A stretch of DNA of 64,000 nt from Pomacea canaliculata (Eukaryota > Mollusca > Gastropoda > Architaenioglossa > Ampullariidae), in assembly GCF_003073045.1 (NCBI RefSeq), contig NC_037590.1, positions 13,788,311-13,852,310 on the forward strand, written 5' to 3'. Below the pieces are notes generated by a model. The model did not search any database. It was not told the origin of the DNA and worked only from the letters and a program-made list of their open reading frames with translations. Numbering within the stretch: the first letter of the stretch is position 1; the number at the start of each line of letters is the position of its first letter. The position numbers and the translations under genes were made by a program. This document shows positions 23,065-36,392 of the stretch, in pieces.

Positions 23065-26000
23065 GTAATACGACATCGCATTATCACTGAACATGTTTAG
23101 GCTCCTATTGCCTATCGCAATGTTAGGGAAATACTTCTCTACAAACAATTGCAATTTCCCCCACTTTGCACACATTTCTCATCAGTTTTCAGAGTGCAAA
23201 AAAAAACAACTAAACCTTTATGCACAGGGTTCCCAGGTCCTTGCAAGGTCCTTTTAAGTCCTTTTATATTGAATTTTCGCCAAAAGGCCTTTTAAGTCCT
23301 TTTATTTGCCATGCGGTCCTTTCAAATTCTCACACAGGTCCTTACATTTTCTCTGTGACCCTTTTAAGTCCTTTTATCGATAAAATATTACAACAAATTT
23401 ATTTCCGGAGTAGACTTTGGCGCAAAATACCGACGATTTTTCGCTGCATTGCTATTTTAATCACATGACTACCCAGTCTCGCTCGCGGCGGGAACGTCCG
23501 TTTCGGCCTTTCGCGAGTTCACTCTCGTCGTGTCGACCACATTTCTTTGTCTGCTTAACAATTTGAAAGATGCCGGGGAAGTGCTCTTTTCAGGAGAAGT
23601 GGCTAAAGGAAGACAAGTATAAAGATTGGTTAATAAAAGACTCGAGCAATAAACATTTGGCACGATGTGCTGCCTGCAAAATATCTCTGAATCTTCATCA
23701 ATGGGCGAAAGTGTTCTGAAACAGCACATGGTTACCGAAAGACACCAAAGGCAAATAAAAGTATTTCTGAAAGATGCGCGCTTTTGTGTAACTGATTACT
23801 TTCGTCATCGAGAACATCCACAGCCCGCTCAAATCAGACGGCACCGACCAGCTCTGCAAGTGTGTCCAGTAAGTTGACAATTATTTATCTTTAGCGATTC
23901 ATTTAGTTAACGATGTGGGTACTTAGAAAACACATTAAATTAAAGCGTGCATAACATTTTGCGGTTTTTTTCCACTCTTTATTAAGCCTATCGTCTAATT
24001 TACGGTGAAGCCAATAGCTTAAAGATCAGTAAATAGCAAAGAATTATTTAAATTAAAAAAGTTGAGATTTTCATTTTCTCATGATTCGAACTACAAATAG
24101 AGTTTTATACAATCACGAATCTTACTACAGCTTTGCTGCAGAAAATTGATCTGAATTTTTGGCATCTGATCAGGAAAGATTAAAAAGAAAGTATAATTAA
24201 TAATGTATGCTTATTATCCTATTTTACCAGCAAATACATTATTTTTTGGATTTTTAAAATCAAACAATTTAACATTAAAGCTAAATCAGTTAGCTGAAAA
24301 TAACTTTCATTTTCAACTATGCTGCCATCTTTATACTTTAACTTAGTTTAGTATTATTTATATTATCATGTCATTAATTATTGCTTTTTGAAACCTGTCT
24401 TTTATTCAGACAGAACATAATGTTTACAGACATAATGGTAACTTAAATGTTTTCTTTGAATAGGTTTCGTGATGAGCAATGAACGATTGAAGGCAGAGAT
24501 CCTGTGGACTCTCAAGATTGTGGAATCACACTACAGTTTCAGATCTGCTGAAAAGTCTGCTGAACTGTTTCGACTTATGTTCCCAGACAGCCAAGTAGCT
24601 GCAGAATTTAAGTGCGGTCAAACAAAAGCCAGTTATCTAACTTCATTTGGGCTTGCTCCTCACTTTTTTCGAAATTGCTTCTGGACTGTGTAAATTCGTC
24701 GCCTGAGTATGTCTTTTGTTTGATGAATCTTCTAACCATAAGACTCAAACTAAACAGCTGGATTTCCATGTTCGTTACTGGAGTGACAATGCTGTAAGGA
24801 CTCATTACCTGACCTCGGAATTTTTGGGTCATTCGCGGCCATAGACCTTCAACAAAAGTTCAGTAAGGTAATTAGCGAATCAAACTTCAAGCAAGCTAAT
24901 TTACTTCAAATTTCTATGGATGGACCTTCTGTAAACCTAAACCTTCTTGAGAAAATTAATAACGACATGATTACCAATCACAATGTTGGTTTGTTAAATG
25001 TGGGCAGCTGTGGACTCCATGTTATGCACAATGCATTTAGGCGTGGGTGCGAGGCTTCTCAATGGGAGCTTGAGTCATTTCTTACATCTGCTTATATCTT
25101 GTTCAGAGACAGCCCAGCCAGAAGAGAAGATTATATAAAAGTAACTGGTTCCACATCTTTTCCAGCCAAGTTCTGTGCTCACCGATGGCTTGAAAACAAT
25201 TCTGTTGCTGAAAAAGCAATTGTTATGTTTCCATACTTGGAAAAATTTGTCAAAGCTGCAATGGAGAAAAAAATAACATTGCCAAAGAACAAATCTTTTG
25301 ATATTGTAAAAGCTGGAGTCTTATCTACCCCTTTGCTTTCATGTCGTCTGGCTTTCTTTAGTTTAATTGCCAGTATACTTGAACCTTTTTTGAGAAAATA
25401 CCAAGCTGATCAGCCTCTTCTTCCTTTCCTTTGTTTAGACTTACATGACATTATGAAAAATCTGATGCACAAATTTATCAAGTCAAATGTACTTAATAAA
25501 TGTGAAACTGCCCTCCAACTTGTGCAGGTTGATATATGCAACAGTTCTAACCATGTCAATCTGAGCATGATCGAACTTGGCTTCAGGGTTGATAGACTAC
25601 TGGCTGTAGCTAAGAAACAGTCATCAGTAAACGATGGAACTCTCATGGCCTTCAGAGCTGAATGCAGAGATTTTTTGAAAGCAGTTGTTCTAAAATTGCA
25701 GGATAAATCTCCACTGAAGTACACCCTAGTGAGAAACATAACTTTCTTAAACCCAAAGACCATGGGGGAAAAAGACAAATCAATACAAAAAATGAAAAAG
25801 GTTTTGTTGTATTGCCAAGGTGTGAAAAAGGTTTGATGATGTGACTTGTGACAAGGTATTGTCAGAGTTCCGTAATTTTCTTGACAGTTCTGCAGGTGAG
25901 TGTGGTAGTAAGGCTTTTGACCCTATGACACAAAGACTGGATAGTTGGTTTTATGATGCCCTTGCTGGAAAAGCAGAGTTTCAGGTGTTGTGGTCTGTTG

Positions 26001-29000
26001 TCAGACAGTTACTCCTACTCTCTCATGGTCAAGCTACAGTGGAAAGAGGATTTTCATTCAACAAAGAAACAGTAGCTGACAATCTTAGTCAGACTGCACT
26101 AAAAGCACGCAGAGTAATTCTTGATCATATTCACAGTGTGGGAGGGGTGGAAAATGTTGAGATCTCCAAACCACTGATGATATCCGCTTCTAGTGGCCTA
26201 TGGCAGGTATGAACGTTACCTCTCTGAGCAGAAGCAGCAGAAGGAAACAGAAGAAAAGCAGGTCCACAGAAAGAGATTAGGAGATGAGCTGGTAATACTC
26301 ACAAAAAGGCTAAAGACCACCAGTGCCGAAGAACGACACCTGCTGGAACTGGCTGACAGACATAGTTTCCAGGCTGAAGAGCAAAAAAGTTTTTCACTTA
26401 TTGAAAGATCTAACAACATGCGTTTGTTAGCCAAAGACAAGAAGAAGGAGATAACAAAGATTCAGTCAGACATTGATAGATTACAGGAAGAAATTAAAAG
26501 GTGTTGAATTGTGACATTCAGAATTAATGTTTATTTCAGTTTAAATAAGCCTGCACAATTCTGTACATGTATGCTATGGAACATGTTAAAAAACCAGAAC
26601 TATTTAGAGGAAATTAGGTTGTGTAAAGAAATTGTATTGTTTAGTATTGGTAAAGCTGTAGGGGTGACAAAGAATTGAATTTCATCAATGAAACTTTTGC
26701 TTATAGTAGATGGGATTGCTTTGTCATTTTGTAATCTTAATCTTATGTGTATTAGTATATCATGCTGTTTATGTATATGTTTGCATGTGTTACATGTATG
26801 TGTAATAAGAATGCTTAAATAATATCTCAAGGTTAAAAATAAATGGGCTGTAATGCTTGACAGTTTCGACTCATTCCATCTTTGGTTTAGCATTAGGATC
26901 ACACTCTTTTCATTCCTCATCTGATCCTCCAATCCTTGGCATTCCTTGTAGTCACAAGAAAATGTTTGGTCTACACATCTGTACAACACTAGTTGCCCTT
27001 CCGTATTCGCAAAAAACGCTTTTTTTTCAAAAGTTCTTTAGAAACTTACTCTTTCTTGAACTTTGATCTTCTAGTACTACTGTGCATAGCTCTATTTCTA
27101 TTCTCTCTCTTCCCATTAGAGTGTGTGTGCGAGAGAGAGACACGTGAACTGACTTTTTGTATTACACCAAAGAATGGCTTTCAGGTTTTGCCAATTATTA
27201 TTACTTAGATTTCTAGAAAACTTGGAACATTAACGGTGTATGTTATCAGCGCGCTAAGGACACTTTTTAAGTTATCTAATCTAAATATGGCAGACAGGCA
27301 TCAAAATTAACTCTTTGATTATTTATTACTAGAAATACATGTATTTGAGAACATAGAGAAGACCACAGATTCATAAATAATACATCTTTCCGACCACACA
27401 AGAGAAAAACTTAAGCATTGATGACTGTCACTTAGGTCCTTTCGAATGCATGAAAGGTCCTTTTAAGGTCCTTTTAAGGTCCTTTTTTGGCACCATCCCT
27501 GATCCCTGGGAACCCTGTATGCATATACAACTCTTATCTGTGTTTAGGCTCCTTATAGTATTAGATTATCCCATGTGTATTTTTGATATTAAAAACTACA
27601 TTTTTGGCAAGATGAGTGGCGACAGGACTCTGTTTGGTGTGTCAACTAACTTCGTGACAACTATTTTTTCTTTTTTGATCCCCATTACTTACCTTAATGG
27701 ATATCTAAAAGTTTAGGAAAGAAAACAAGCTTGAAGCAAAATTTCAAGTCCACTTTATATTTATCTATATAGAAAAAAACTACAGTTGTAGCTTACATGT
27801 TTTTTTTCCACAGCTTTTCGAAAATGATAAAAATTTGTGCATCCAGAGCTGAAAGGGCATGACTCTGGTGTGTTTACTGTTTGATTGCTTCTTCAGTCTT
27901 TGATCTAGTTGACATTGTGTTGTTTCAGCAAGGTGCCAGCTTATCTCAGTGTGGTAGATATTGCTGGACTGGTTAAAGGAGCACATGAAGGGAAAGGATT
28001 GGGTAACGCCTTTCTCTCCAACATTAGCGCTTGTGATGCAATGTTTCATGTTGTTCGTAAGTGGCTTTCCTCTTTTGATTTTCATTATCTTAATAAGTAG
28101 CTTCAAAAAAATGTCTTTAAATAATTGCTGTACTATTTTCTAATCAGCTTTGAAAGTTTCATATATAGATGAACACATGATTGTTTTTAGCAGTCACCCT
28201 TAATATATATATATTAATTAACAATAGTTGACGGAGCTGTTCTTTTCATGAAATGCTGTGGGGAATAAGCATGTGGATGTTATTAATATATGGTCACGCA
28301 GAACATTCATAATGCTAAATGATCGATTGTGAACTTCAGGTGCCTTTTCTGAAGAGGATATTGTACATGTAGAAGGGGAAGTTGATCCACCTCGTGACCT
28401 TGAGATCATTCATGATGAACTTCGTCTCAAGGACATTGAGTATTTAAAAAAACATCTTGAACCACTTGAACGATCCGTCGTAAGAGGTGGGGGAGACAAG
28501 AAAAAAAAAGAAGAATATGTAAGTGCAGTGGTCTTTTTTGAAAAGAAACATGTTTAATGCTTAGCACACTTTAGATGAAGTGAGGGTCAAAATGAAAAAT
28601 ATATTTACGAAGTCCCACAATAGTGATAAGTAATTTTAAAATGTGCACCCAGCCCCAAACACTAGTTCCAAAAATAAATGCTTCCTGTTTGTTAAATGTA
28701 CCTTTTAAATTTAAACTCTTACTTGTCCACCAAGACAGGTTATATTATTGACTTATTTTTAGGAATTGGTATCTTGTATCACCTAAATGCAGTAGTACAA
28801 AATTGAACCCAATTGTGTGTTTTAGTCATCTAAATAGTGGCAGTGTAATGGTGTATAAATTGGAAATGTGTTTAATTTTGTCATCAGAATAAAAAAAAGT
28901 GAAAGACTGTATACATATATGCTTGGTTGTGTGTTTCGGCAAATGTTTTTATTTATCTGGCTGCATTGTATTTTCAGGATGTGCTGAAAAAAGTGGAAGC

Positions 29001-32000
29001 ATTGCTAGACGAAAAGAAATGGGTACGGATGGGCACATGGGATGCAAAAGAGGTAACATACTATGAGAGAATGAAAAGAGCTACTAATTTTTCCAGTATC
29101 TTTGAACTAGTCAGTCCTTGGCTACTCTTTTGCCCATTGGGTACATAAGTCAGATGTGCTCATTAACTCTCTGACTCCAGCTGTCAGCTATAGTTAACAT
29201 GCGATTTTCGTCACTCAGTCTTAATGCAATAACAGTCTTATGCTGTAAACATCAAGAATTATTGTATACTAACACTGTTTGTTATGTCTCCTGCAAGATT
29301 ATTTGTAGGTAAATCTGTAAATAGTTTATTTCCTATTATGTTCTCACCAAGATTTTTTGTCTGTATACCTGTAGATAGTAGTACTTTGTGAATACTTGTA
29401 TTTGTTTCATGTGCATTTCAGAGTATGAAATACAGAGTGCATTTTTAATTTAAAAGTAACTTATCCACAATGCAGCATTCATCTAGCAGACATTTTTCTC
29501 CACCCTGATGGAAGGTCCTATCAGCTTGGTCTGTTATGTTACTTTATTCCAGATAGATGTCTGTTTTATGTCTATTTTATGTTAGTTTATTAATAATTAT
29601 TAAAAACATTATTTCTTTCTTCATACTGCAGATTGAAGTGTTGAATCAACACTTGTTTTTAACATCCAAACCTGTCATTTACCTTGTAAACCTGTCAGAA
29701 AAAGACTACATCCGGAAGAAGAACAAATGGTGAGAACTGTTAACATTGATTTACATTAGCAACATATCTGTATGCATTGCTTGGGCCAAAGGAATTTTGG
29801 GCAGGTGACTGGAATTTTACCTAAGCCTACATCAAGTACAAAATTATTTTTGTTCATTACAGGACAAGGTTTTTAGAGCCAAAGCATTGAATGTTGATAT
29901 GACCTAAATACTCTATTTGAAAATGGATCTCTTATAAAAATGTACAATTGTGGTCACTTTTTGCATTGAATATTGGGAATATGTATGTGCACCTTCTATC
30001 AAAAGTTGTAGAGAATTCACACATTTATACAACATGTTGTGAATGAGTTAAGGATTGTTTTGGAAAATTATAATCAATAAGTTTGTTATGGAGGTGTATA
30101 GTTTTGACTGTTTCCTTTTTTCAGTTCCTAGGTTGTCTTTTGTGTGCAGGTTGGCAAAAATCAAGGAGTGGGTAGATGCCAATGATCCAGGTGCATTACT
30201 TATTCCTCTCAGCTGTGCTTTAGAGTTGAAACTATCTGAGATGCAATCTGATGAGGAAAGAGAGGCCTACTTAAAGGAAGTTGGCACTACTAGGTTCGTT
30301 TAAGTGTTGTTTGGTTTTTGTGCATGATGGTTAATTGGAGTCGTCGTTATAAGGCTTATTAAAATATCCTTTATCTTCCCCCTTACCACATTCCAATCTT
30401 TGTTTCTCATTTACACACACATGCACACTCTCTGCTTGTTAGCTGACTGCAATGCTTGTATTCTCCACCCATGATAAAAACACTATGGGTTTGTTGGTTT
30501 CAGTGCCCTGGAAAAGATTATTGTGAATGGGTACAAATCACTGAATCTTATTTACTTCTTCACATCTGGCAAAGATGAAGTTAAAGCCTGGACGGTACAG
30601 GTATGTTTTCAGTATACTTCGTTTCATTTATCCTGCTTTTGTGTCTGACAAGGACAATACTTTTCTCGCTCTTGTGGAAGTGATGCAGAATGTGCTAAAG
30701 ATAGGCAAAATGTACTGATTGTTCCAGTGCACAGATTTTCTGTATCACTTCAATAATATACAGTTATTTTCACTGCACTACGTGTGTTTATTATTTAACA
30801 TTGCTAATCCATGTCCAGATGCCAATTAAGAAAATGTTCTTGTGTCCTCTTCGCAATGCAGGTTGGCGCTAAGGCCCCTCAGGCTGCTGGCAGAATCCAT
30901 ACTGACTTTGAACGTGGTTTTATAATGGCAGAGGTCATGGCATTTCAAGACTTCAAAGAGGCAGGGTCTGAAGCAGGCTGCAAGGTACCTTCCTCATGAT
31001 ATCCTACTTTTTTATTTTTAAATGTCTGATCATGCAGATTACCATTTCACTCACGGTCATTATTATCATTAATATGACACTACTATCAAGATGACTGACT
31101 TTGAAAATGATTAGTTGATTGGCTGCTTGCATCAGGAGAAGAACAGTGAAAAGGGAGATGACATGGCTGGACATGGGGTCACCTGGAGCGGGTTTCAGCC
31201 GATCGACATCGGTGGCGGACTCTGGTTGAGGCCTTATGTGCAACCTGATGCACAAAGAGGAATAGATGGATTATATCAGATTTATCATCTGTAGACTTAT
31301 CAGCTTTTTCTTTTTTTTTTTTTTTTTTTTTAAAAGACCTTACTACCCGTTATGTTAGCTGTTGACATAACATCATGAGGGTGATGTCCCTTCACCTAGC
31401 TGGCTAGAGTGTGACAGCTCTCCATCACGCTTCATCTTTTCTGTTGATCTTCGTCAAATTTTATGCATGATATCAATCTATGAATTTGTTGCACCGTTCT
31501 GTTTCTGGGTAGATTGATGTGACTGGAACATTTTCTTCTTTTTCTGGATAATCTTATTTCTCCTGCCTCATCTGTGCCATCGTGTCATAGCTTAGATTTT
31601 GGATTTGTGCATCAGCAGTGTCGTTTTCAGACTTGGATTTCTTTTTCTGTAATTGTTCTGGAGAGTTTTGATTTTGCGAAGTCACATCAAGCTTCATTCA
31701 CAATGGGGATATTTCTGATCCAGCTGACATTGTGCTTCTCCAGGGAGGCTGATCTTGCAATGGCCATTTACTGAAACAGGATTTGTGTGGATGGAATGAT
31801 GTTTCTGTCTGCGAAGGCTGGACCACAGCACCAGGAGTTGTGTTTTGAGTTTTCATACAAGTGTCATAATGATTTTTCATCTACATTAAGAAGCAGAACT
31901 TTTTATCAAAGATTTCATTCAGTGGACTCCTTTCCAACTGTATTGACTGTGCTGATCTTTTGTGTGTATGAGGCACTGAAGCTTACATATGATGGTGGGT

Positions 32001-33595
32001 AAAGTTCTCTCTTAATCATCTTAATAAAGGTATATTTTGCTGTACATAGATTCTGCATGTTTCTGTCTCTGTGTGTTTATGCAGTTGTTAAATGCCTGTG
32101 CCTGGTTTCTGCACTTATATGTATGTAAAGCGTGACGTCCTGCCGATGGTGGAGAAATCGATTCGTAAATGTGCTTATATTATTAACTGTAGGCGCGCAT
32201 GTGTTATTACCTCCCTTTGAACTTTGTGCTTGCAATTTTATCGGAAACTGTGGTCTGAAATAAGATATGCTGTAAGGGTATTTTGTTTAGATCACTGTCC
32301 TATGGCAACATCCAATCAGCATTTAGCAGTTTTCTTCATATCATGCACAAACCGGAAAAGGGTGTGATGCACGACTTTTTTGGTAGCAGTCTTTCACTGT
32401 GATCGTCTTTGGCGAGCTACACAATCCCACTGTCATTGATATAAAGGGCAATTTCAATCAAAAAGAAAGTTTGAGTCTGTTAAAGTCTTTTTCACAGCTA
32501 CCTGCTCTTGCAGAGGTAATTATTATTAGCAGAGGTGAGGGCTGGTCATGAAAAGTTGCAATAAAGGAATAATTTCTTTCTTTATATATATATTCATAAT
32601 TAATTTGGAAACACATCACAGAGATATTTAAAGGCAGTGAGCAAAACATCATTCCACACATTCTTCTGTTTTTGCAATAAAAATATTTATTGTTTGACAG
32701 CTTTGTGGATATATATTAACATATATTTTGCGACAGCAATTAATTTCCGCACTTACAAAGCTCTCCCCTCTGTTATTTCAAAATCAGTTTCTGATGCTGC
32801 AACATGCATCTTTCATGCTACTTTTCTCCAAGCCTGGCAGCAATGTTTGAGCTTAAATTGTAAACTGTTGTCTTGGGCTGTGACAGTTTTATGTTTTCAT
32901 AGACTTCATACGTGTGATGTAATGTTGGGGTTAAGCTGATTTATCTGGAATCCTAACATGAAATACCAACTTTGTATTATTGAGAGTTTGTCAACGAAGT
33001 TCTCTCTTTGTGTCACTTGCAACCACAGTTTTCATCTTTTCAGTTTTTAGGCATTTGCTGTTGGGCAAGCAAATAATGCTACCTTTTTCTCCTGCCTTTT
33101 TCTTTAAGTTACTGTTGTGACGGTTTATAACATAACTGATCTTGTCTACCCTTTTTTTTTATGTTTATATACATCAATAAAGCCTACTGAGTGCCTTACA
33201 GTCTGATTCCCCAATTCTGCCAAACCACCAACAAGTGTGCTCTTCACATGCACTGGATAATTAAGAAATACCCTCATTACTGTTTCACAAATATTTTGTG
33301 TACATTGCTCAGTTTTGTCTTCGAATTTACATTGTTTTTACAATTTTGAAAACACAGATTCAATAAATCTTGCCAGCAAAAATAGAGAATACTGGTAAAG
33401 ATCCATTAAATTTCTAATACATGGTTCCTGAAAACATGTCCAGTTTTTATTTTATTTTATCCGCTGTTTTTCTTTGTTTTCATTCAGGCTTCTGGCAAGT
33501 ATAAGCAAAAAGGCAGAGACTATGTTGTCGAAGATGGTGACATCATTTTTTTCAAGTTCAATGCCGGGGCCGGATTAACTGGCAAAAAGAAGTAA
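21770..33595 (+). CDS. OLA1: Obg-like ATPase 1 (YchF/OLA1 family)
   Basis: Eleven coding exons join in phase to 398 aa (human OLA1: 396 aa): 21770-21870, 22076-22158, 22444-22504, 27929-28056, 28340-28518, 28978-29052, 29632-29729, 30150-30293, 30504-30600, 30862-30984, 33488-33595. The protein starts MAPKKKDD. The G1 P-loop GLPNVGKST is split by intron 1. G3 is [19 protein letters not shown]. The G4 position carries NLSE ([15 protein letters not shown]), the change that gives OLA1 its ATP preference. The C-terminal TGS domain runs from about [15 protein letters not shown] through [18 protein letters not shown] to [14 protein letters not shown]1 is a cytosolic ATPase linked to ribosomes, translation control and stress responses. 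Intron 3 (22505-27928) is enlarged by a hAT-like transposon; no coding exon is damaged. An AATAAA near 33859 is the likely polyadenylation signal. Confidence 0.97.
22558..22720. repeat. Interspersed repeat relic in OLA1 intron 3
   Basis: Contains GGAACCTTGGCTAATGACC, GGTCGGTACCCGAAATG and TTGGTATCCGAAGC, a pattern of repeated GGT-ANCCGAA units followed by TTTTTCCCATAAGAAATAAG. Similar sequences recur in many animal genomes. The ends and the family were not determined. Confidence 0.35.
23024..23063. repeat. Poly-T tract
   Basis: About 40 consecutive T bases in OLA1 intron 3, shortly upstream of the hAT-like element. It may be the poly-A tail of a minus-strand retroposon, but no body was recognised. 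Confidence 0.85.
23225..27517 (+). mobile_element. hAT-like autonomous-type DNA transposon, degraded, in OLA1 intron 3
   Basis: The ends are perfect 13-bp inverted repeats, CAGGGTTCCCAGG (23225-23237) and its complement (27505-27517). The flanking duplication is TATGCA (23219-23224 and 27518-27523), 6 bp rather than the usual hAT 8 bp. Both ends hold clusters of GGTCCTTTTAAG-type motifs (about 23236-23380 and 27435-27487), probable transposase-binding repeats. The body encodes a BED-finger plus hAT transposase. The coding sequence has several frameshifts, so this copy is inactive. Confidence 0.92.
23570..26507 (+). pseudogene. hAT-like transposase with BED finger, decayed
   Basis: An N-terminal exon from ATG 23570 encodes a BED-type finger: a [11 protein letters not shown] region, CAAC near 23665, then a shifted frame with [12 protein letters not shown]. 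It ends at a GTAAGT donor near 23868. The next exon starts after an acceptor near 24463. It carries the usual landmarks: FDES near 24719, YLTSEFLGH near 24805, ISMDGPSVN near 24910, [33 protein letters not shown] and [15 protein letters not shown]. The longest intact stretch is 24916-25836 (306 aa). The C-terminal dimerisation region reads [17 protein letters not shown], and a coiled coil ends at 26507. I count about five frame breaks (BED finger, about 24675, 24840, 25815 and 26190). The acidic residues in FDES and MDG match the family's catalytic region by position; the catalytic assignment is from family knowledge. Confidence 0.88.
31305..31335. repeat. Poly-T tract in OLA1 intron 10
   Basis: A T-run of 20-odd bases. 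The 2.5-kb intron (30985-33487) otherwise holds AT-rich sequence with no gene or element I can define. Confidence 0.7.
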
Positions 33596-33902
33596 TTGTC
33601 ATGGGTGTGGTACCTTGTGTTTAAAGTCTGCAGAAAAACTCACAAAAAGCAATACTATGTGCTTTGAAAAGGAAACACTAGCTGACATACAAGGAGAATC
33701 ATCGAGTTCCATCCTAAAGATCTTCAAGTTGAATTACCACCGAACGATAGAAATCATGGCATGCACAGTGCTGCCATCAGTAACTTTTCGAAAGCTTTGG
33801 AAATGTTTTAAAAAGCACTTGTAGATTTGTGTAGACGAAAATCTGTAAAGAACATTTTAAATAAATTAAGAAAGGTAAAAGAGTGGTTATAGAAAGACTT
33901 CA

Positions 33903-33933
<31 letters not shown>

Positions 33934-36201
33934 TTTCCCACACATTTTTTTGACATCAAAAGAAATTCCTGTGGTTATGCATGGACAGAAAATGTTGAAA
34001 TTTAATTATCCTGATGACAACAAAAACTGGTTGTTTAATGCATTTTCAGCATGAAAGACAAAGTGTTGTGGCACCTGTGAAATTTCATATGCAGTACTCA
34101 GACAAGATAGCTCTTAAGATCATGGCTACTTATACTGCATTTTTTTAATTTAACAGCTATGGCACTTTGATCCTCACCTTAATACATACACATATTTAAA
34201 TTTCGAGCATTTTCAAAGTGAATGTGAACCCCCCAAAAAAACAATTATTATAAAAATGCATTTTGATTCAATTGCAAAACTAATTGAAGTTCAAAGTAAG
34301 TAGAAATCAACTCCCTATCTTAATCCATTTTGAAACAGGATGTTGCTTTAAATCCAAAAGTGGATTAGTATATCAAATGGCTCTTTAAAAAAATTATTTT
34401 GGTTGCCAGGGTTACAGAAAAATTAGTGATCATTGGACTGTCTCATCTGAATGTTCACTCACCATATAGAATGAATAATCATAATTTATGATGGTGTAAA
34501 CAACTTCAACATATTAAATAGGCTCCAAAATGATCACAAGCTATACTGAGGTGTGCCGGCATAATTTTAAAAGATAGGTATCCTTAGAAAATTTCAAATC
34601 TTCAGATCAATGTCTCCCTTTTATGCAATTCTTTATTTTTTTGTTGTTGTTTTTCGCTAACATATTTGAATAAAAATTATTGAATTTTTGTTACACACAT
34701 GCTTCCCACAGTACATCATCATTGAAGATGTAGATATGTGCTAAGCACAGCGAATGAGTTAAATTAATAAGGCAAGAGTTTAGTGCTTGTTTTGCATCTT
34801 AAAATGCTTCAGGAACCTTGTGTTTAACTTCCTAACCTTTATTATTGACATTGAAATATTGCCTCATTCTGTGGTGTTAATTTACTGTTATATACATTGC
34901 GCAAGAATGTTCCGTTGCTGGTGGAACCATAAGAGTGATTCTGCTGCACTATTTTTATAATTTTATTATCCTTTTCCTTAGCATGCACGAATAAAAATGA
35001 CCATGAATGCAAGTCACACCTAAAACCATACCTAAGTGCAAGCATTTGGAGGCACCTTTCTGAATCGCTTTTTACATTCATAAAAGTGGCCCTAAATTTA
35101 CAAACCCCTGTTTGACTTCATATAATCAAGAGCATTTTAATGAATGGAAAGAATACAAATACCTATAAGCAAACCACTTCTGAAAACTACATGTGGACTT
35201 GAAGCATCTACAATTTTAAGTGAACGTTGACTATAGTCTCCATGGCAAAATACTAGTCCAATAATAGGTGTCGCCCATGTGCCAGATCTGCCTGGGTTAA
35301 GAGGAAGGGAAGAATTATTTCAGTAGCAGGAAGGAGAGCATTGAACATTAGGGGAGGGGAGCCATAACTCTTGCAGGTTCCAGCTAGAGGAGATCCCACA
35401 TCTCATACTGTGATTACTCTTGCTTGAAGCTGGGGAATCCTGCACGCTTTTTTCTTGTCAGAAGCTACATTCTGCATACAAGAGTACGACTGTCATCAGC
35501 ATCCGTTGATCGTGAGTCCGGGAAGAAATGGTCTGACGCAAGGGGCGAACAACCACAGCCCCGCACCTTCATAATAGCAACGCCAGTGGCACATTAATTA
35601 TTCAGATCCTGAGTTGAGTGCTGTCTGACTTCGTGACCTCACACCACACGACGCGGGTGTGTTTGAAAAAAAAAGTGGAAGTAAATCCGTGTTGAGTATG
35701 GCAGACAACTTTTTTAGGGTTGCCTCTGCTTTTTCTCAAAACTTTAATCAGATTTTCTTTTCTTTTTCTAACCTTGTTTTGTTGTAAATGATGTGGAAAC
35801 AGCCCCTCAAAGGGATCACCAAAAAAAATGGAAGAGAAAAAAGGCGTTTCGCAGGCTTAGACATGGCAAGAAATCTACCATGCATTTTATTTTGACGAAG
35901 CGAACAAGAAAATACAGTCTTCTGATCAACCAACCCAGTATTTCTTTTTTTTTTTTTTTTTTTTTTGTAGGTTGGTAGCGTGGAACGTTTTAACAATAAC
36001 GGCTTGTGTACCGGATGTACGTAATGCAGTTCGGCTTGATTTAAGTTTGAGACGACCGCGACTGTCAATGCCAAGCGTGTCTGATGCTACAGTGTTTCAG
36101 CACCGCCTACACTGTAACCTAAGTGGACAGTTCCGTGTTTTGCCCATTATGTACCATACCCCGCTTTTCACAGAGAGCTAATTTGTCTGTCGAAATATTT
36201 T
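33596..36201. other. OLA1 3' UTR then intergenic
   Basis: The 3' UTR probably ends shortly after the AATAAA near 33859. Poly-T tracts occur at about 33911-33930 and 35943-35966. No gene was recognised on either strand. Confidence 0.45.
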
Positions 36202-36392
36202 GGGGGGGTAAAATCGGTGTTTTACTCCAAGTCAGCAGCTAAGGTTTATATCATGACAAGTCAGCCAGCCCTGTAAACAGATATGCCACGTGCAGAGAAA
36301 GAGCAGCGTGCCCCAGACGAGAGCTGAACCCAGGACAGCTAACCTTCTCCCAGTTGGTGACAGGTGCTAACTGTTGCGCCATCCGACCTCCC
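36202..36392 (-). mobile_element. tRNA-derived SINE, copy 2
   Basis: Read on the minus strand it begins near GGTCGGATGGCGCAACAG, continues CCTGTCACCAACTGGGAG and GTTCAGCTCTCGTCTGGGGC, shares CTCTGCACGTGGCATATCTG and ACAGGGCTGGCT with copy 1, and ends in AAAACACCGATTTTACCCCC. The tRNA-related A-box and the relaxed B-box are in the same places as in the copy at 16121-16316. No clean target-site duplication was found, so the ends are approximate. Confidence 0.87.

Noticed and set aside
26600-26989. 129-codon minus-strand frame
   Set aside because: Lies within the 3' part of the hAT-like element, antisense to its transposase, with no protein-like motif.
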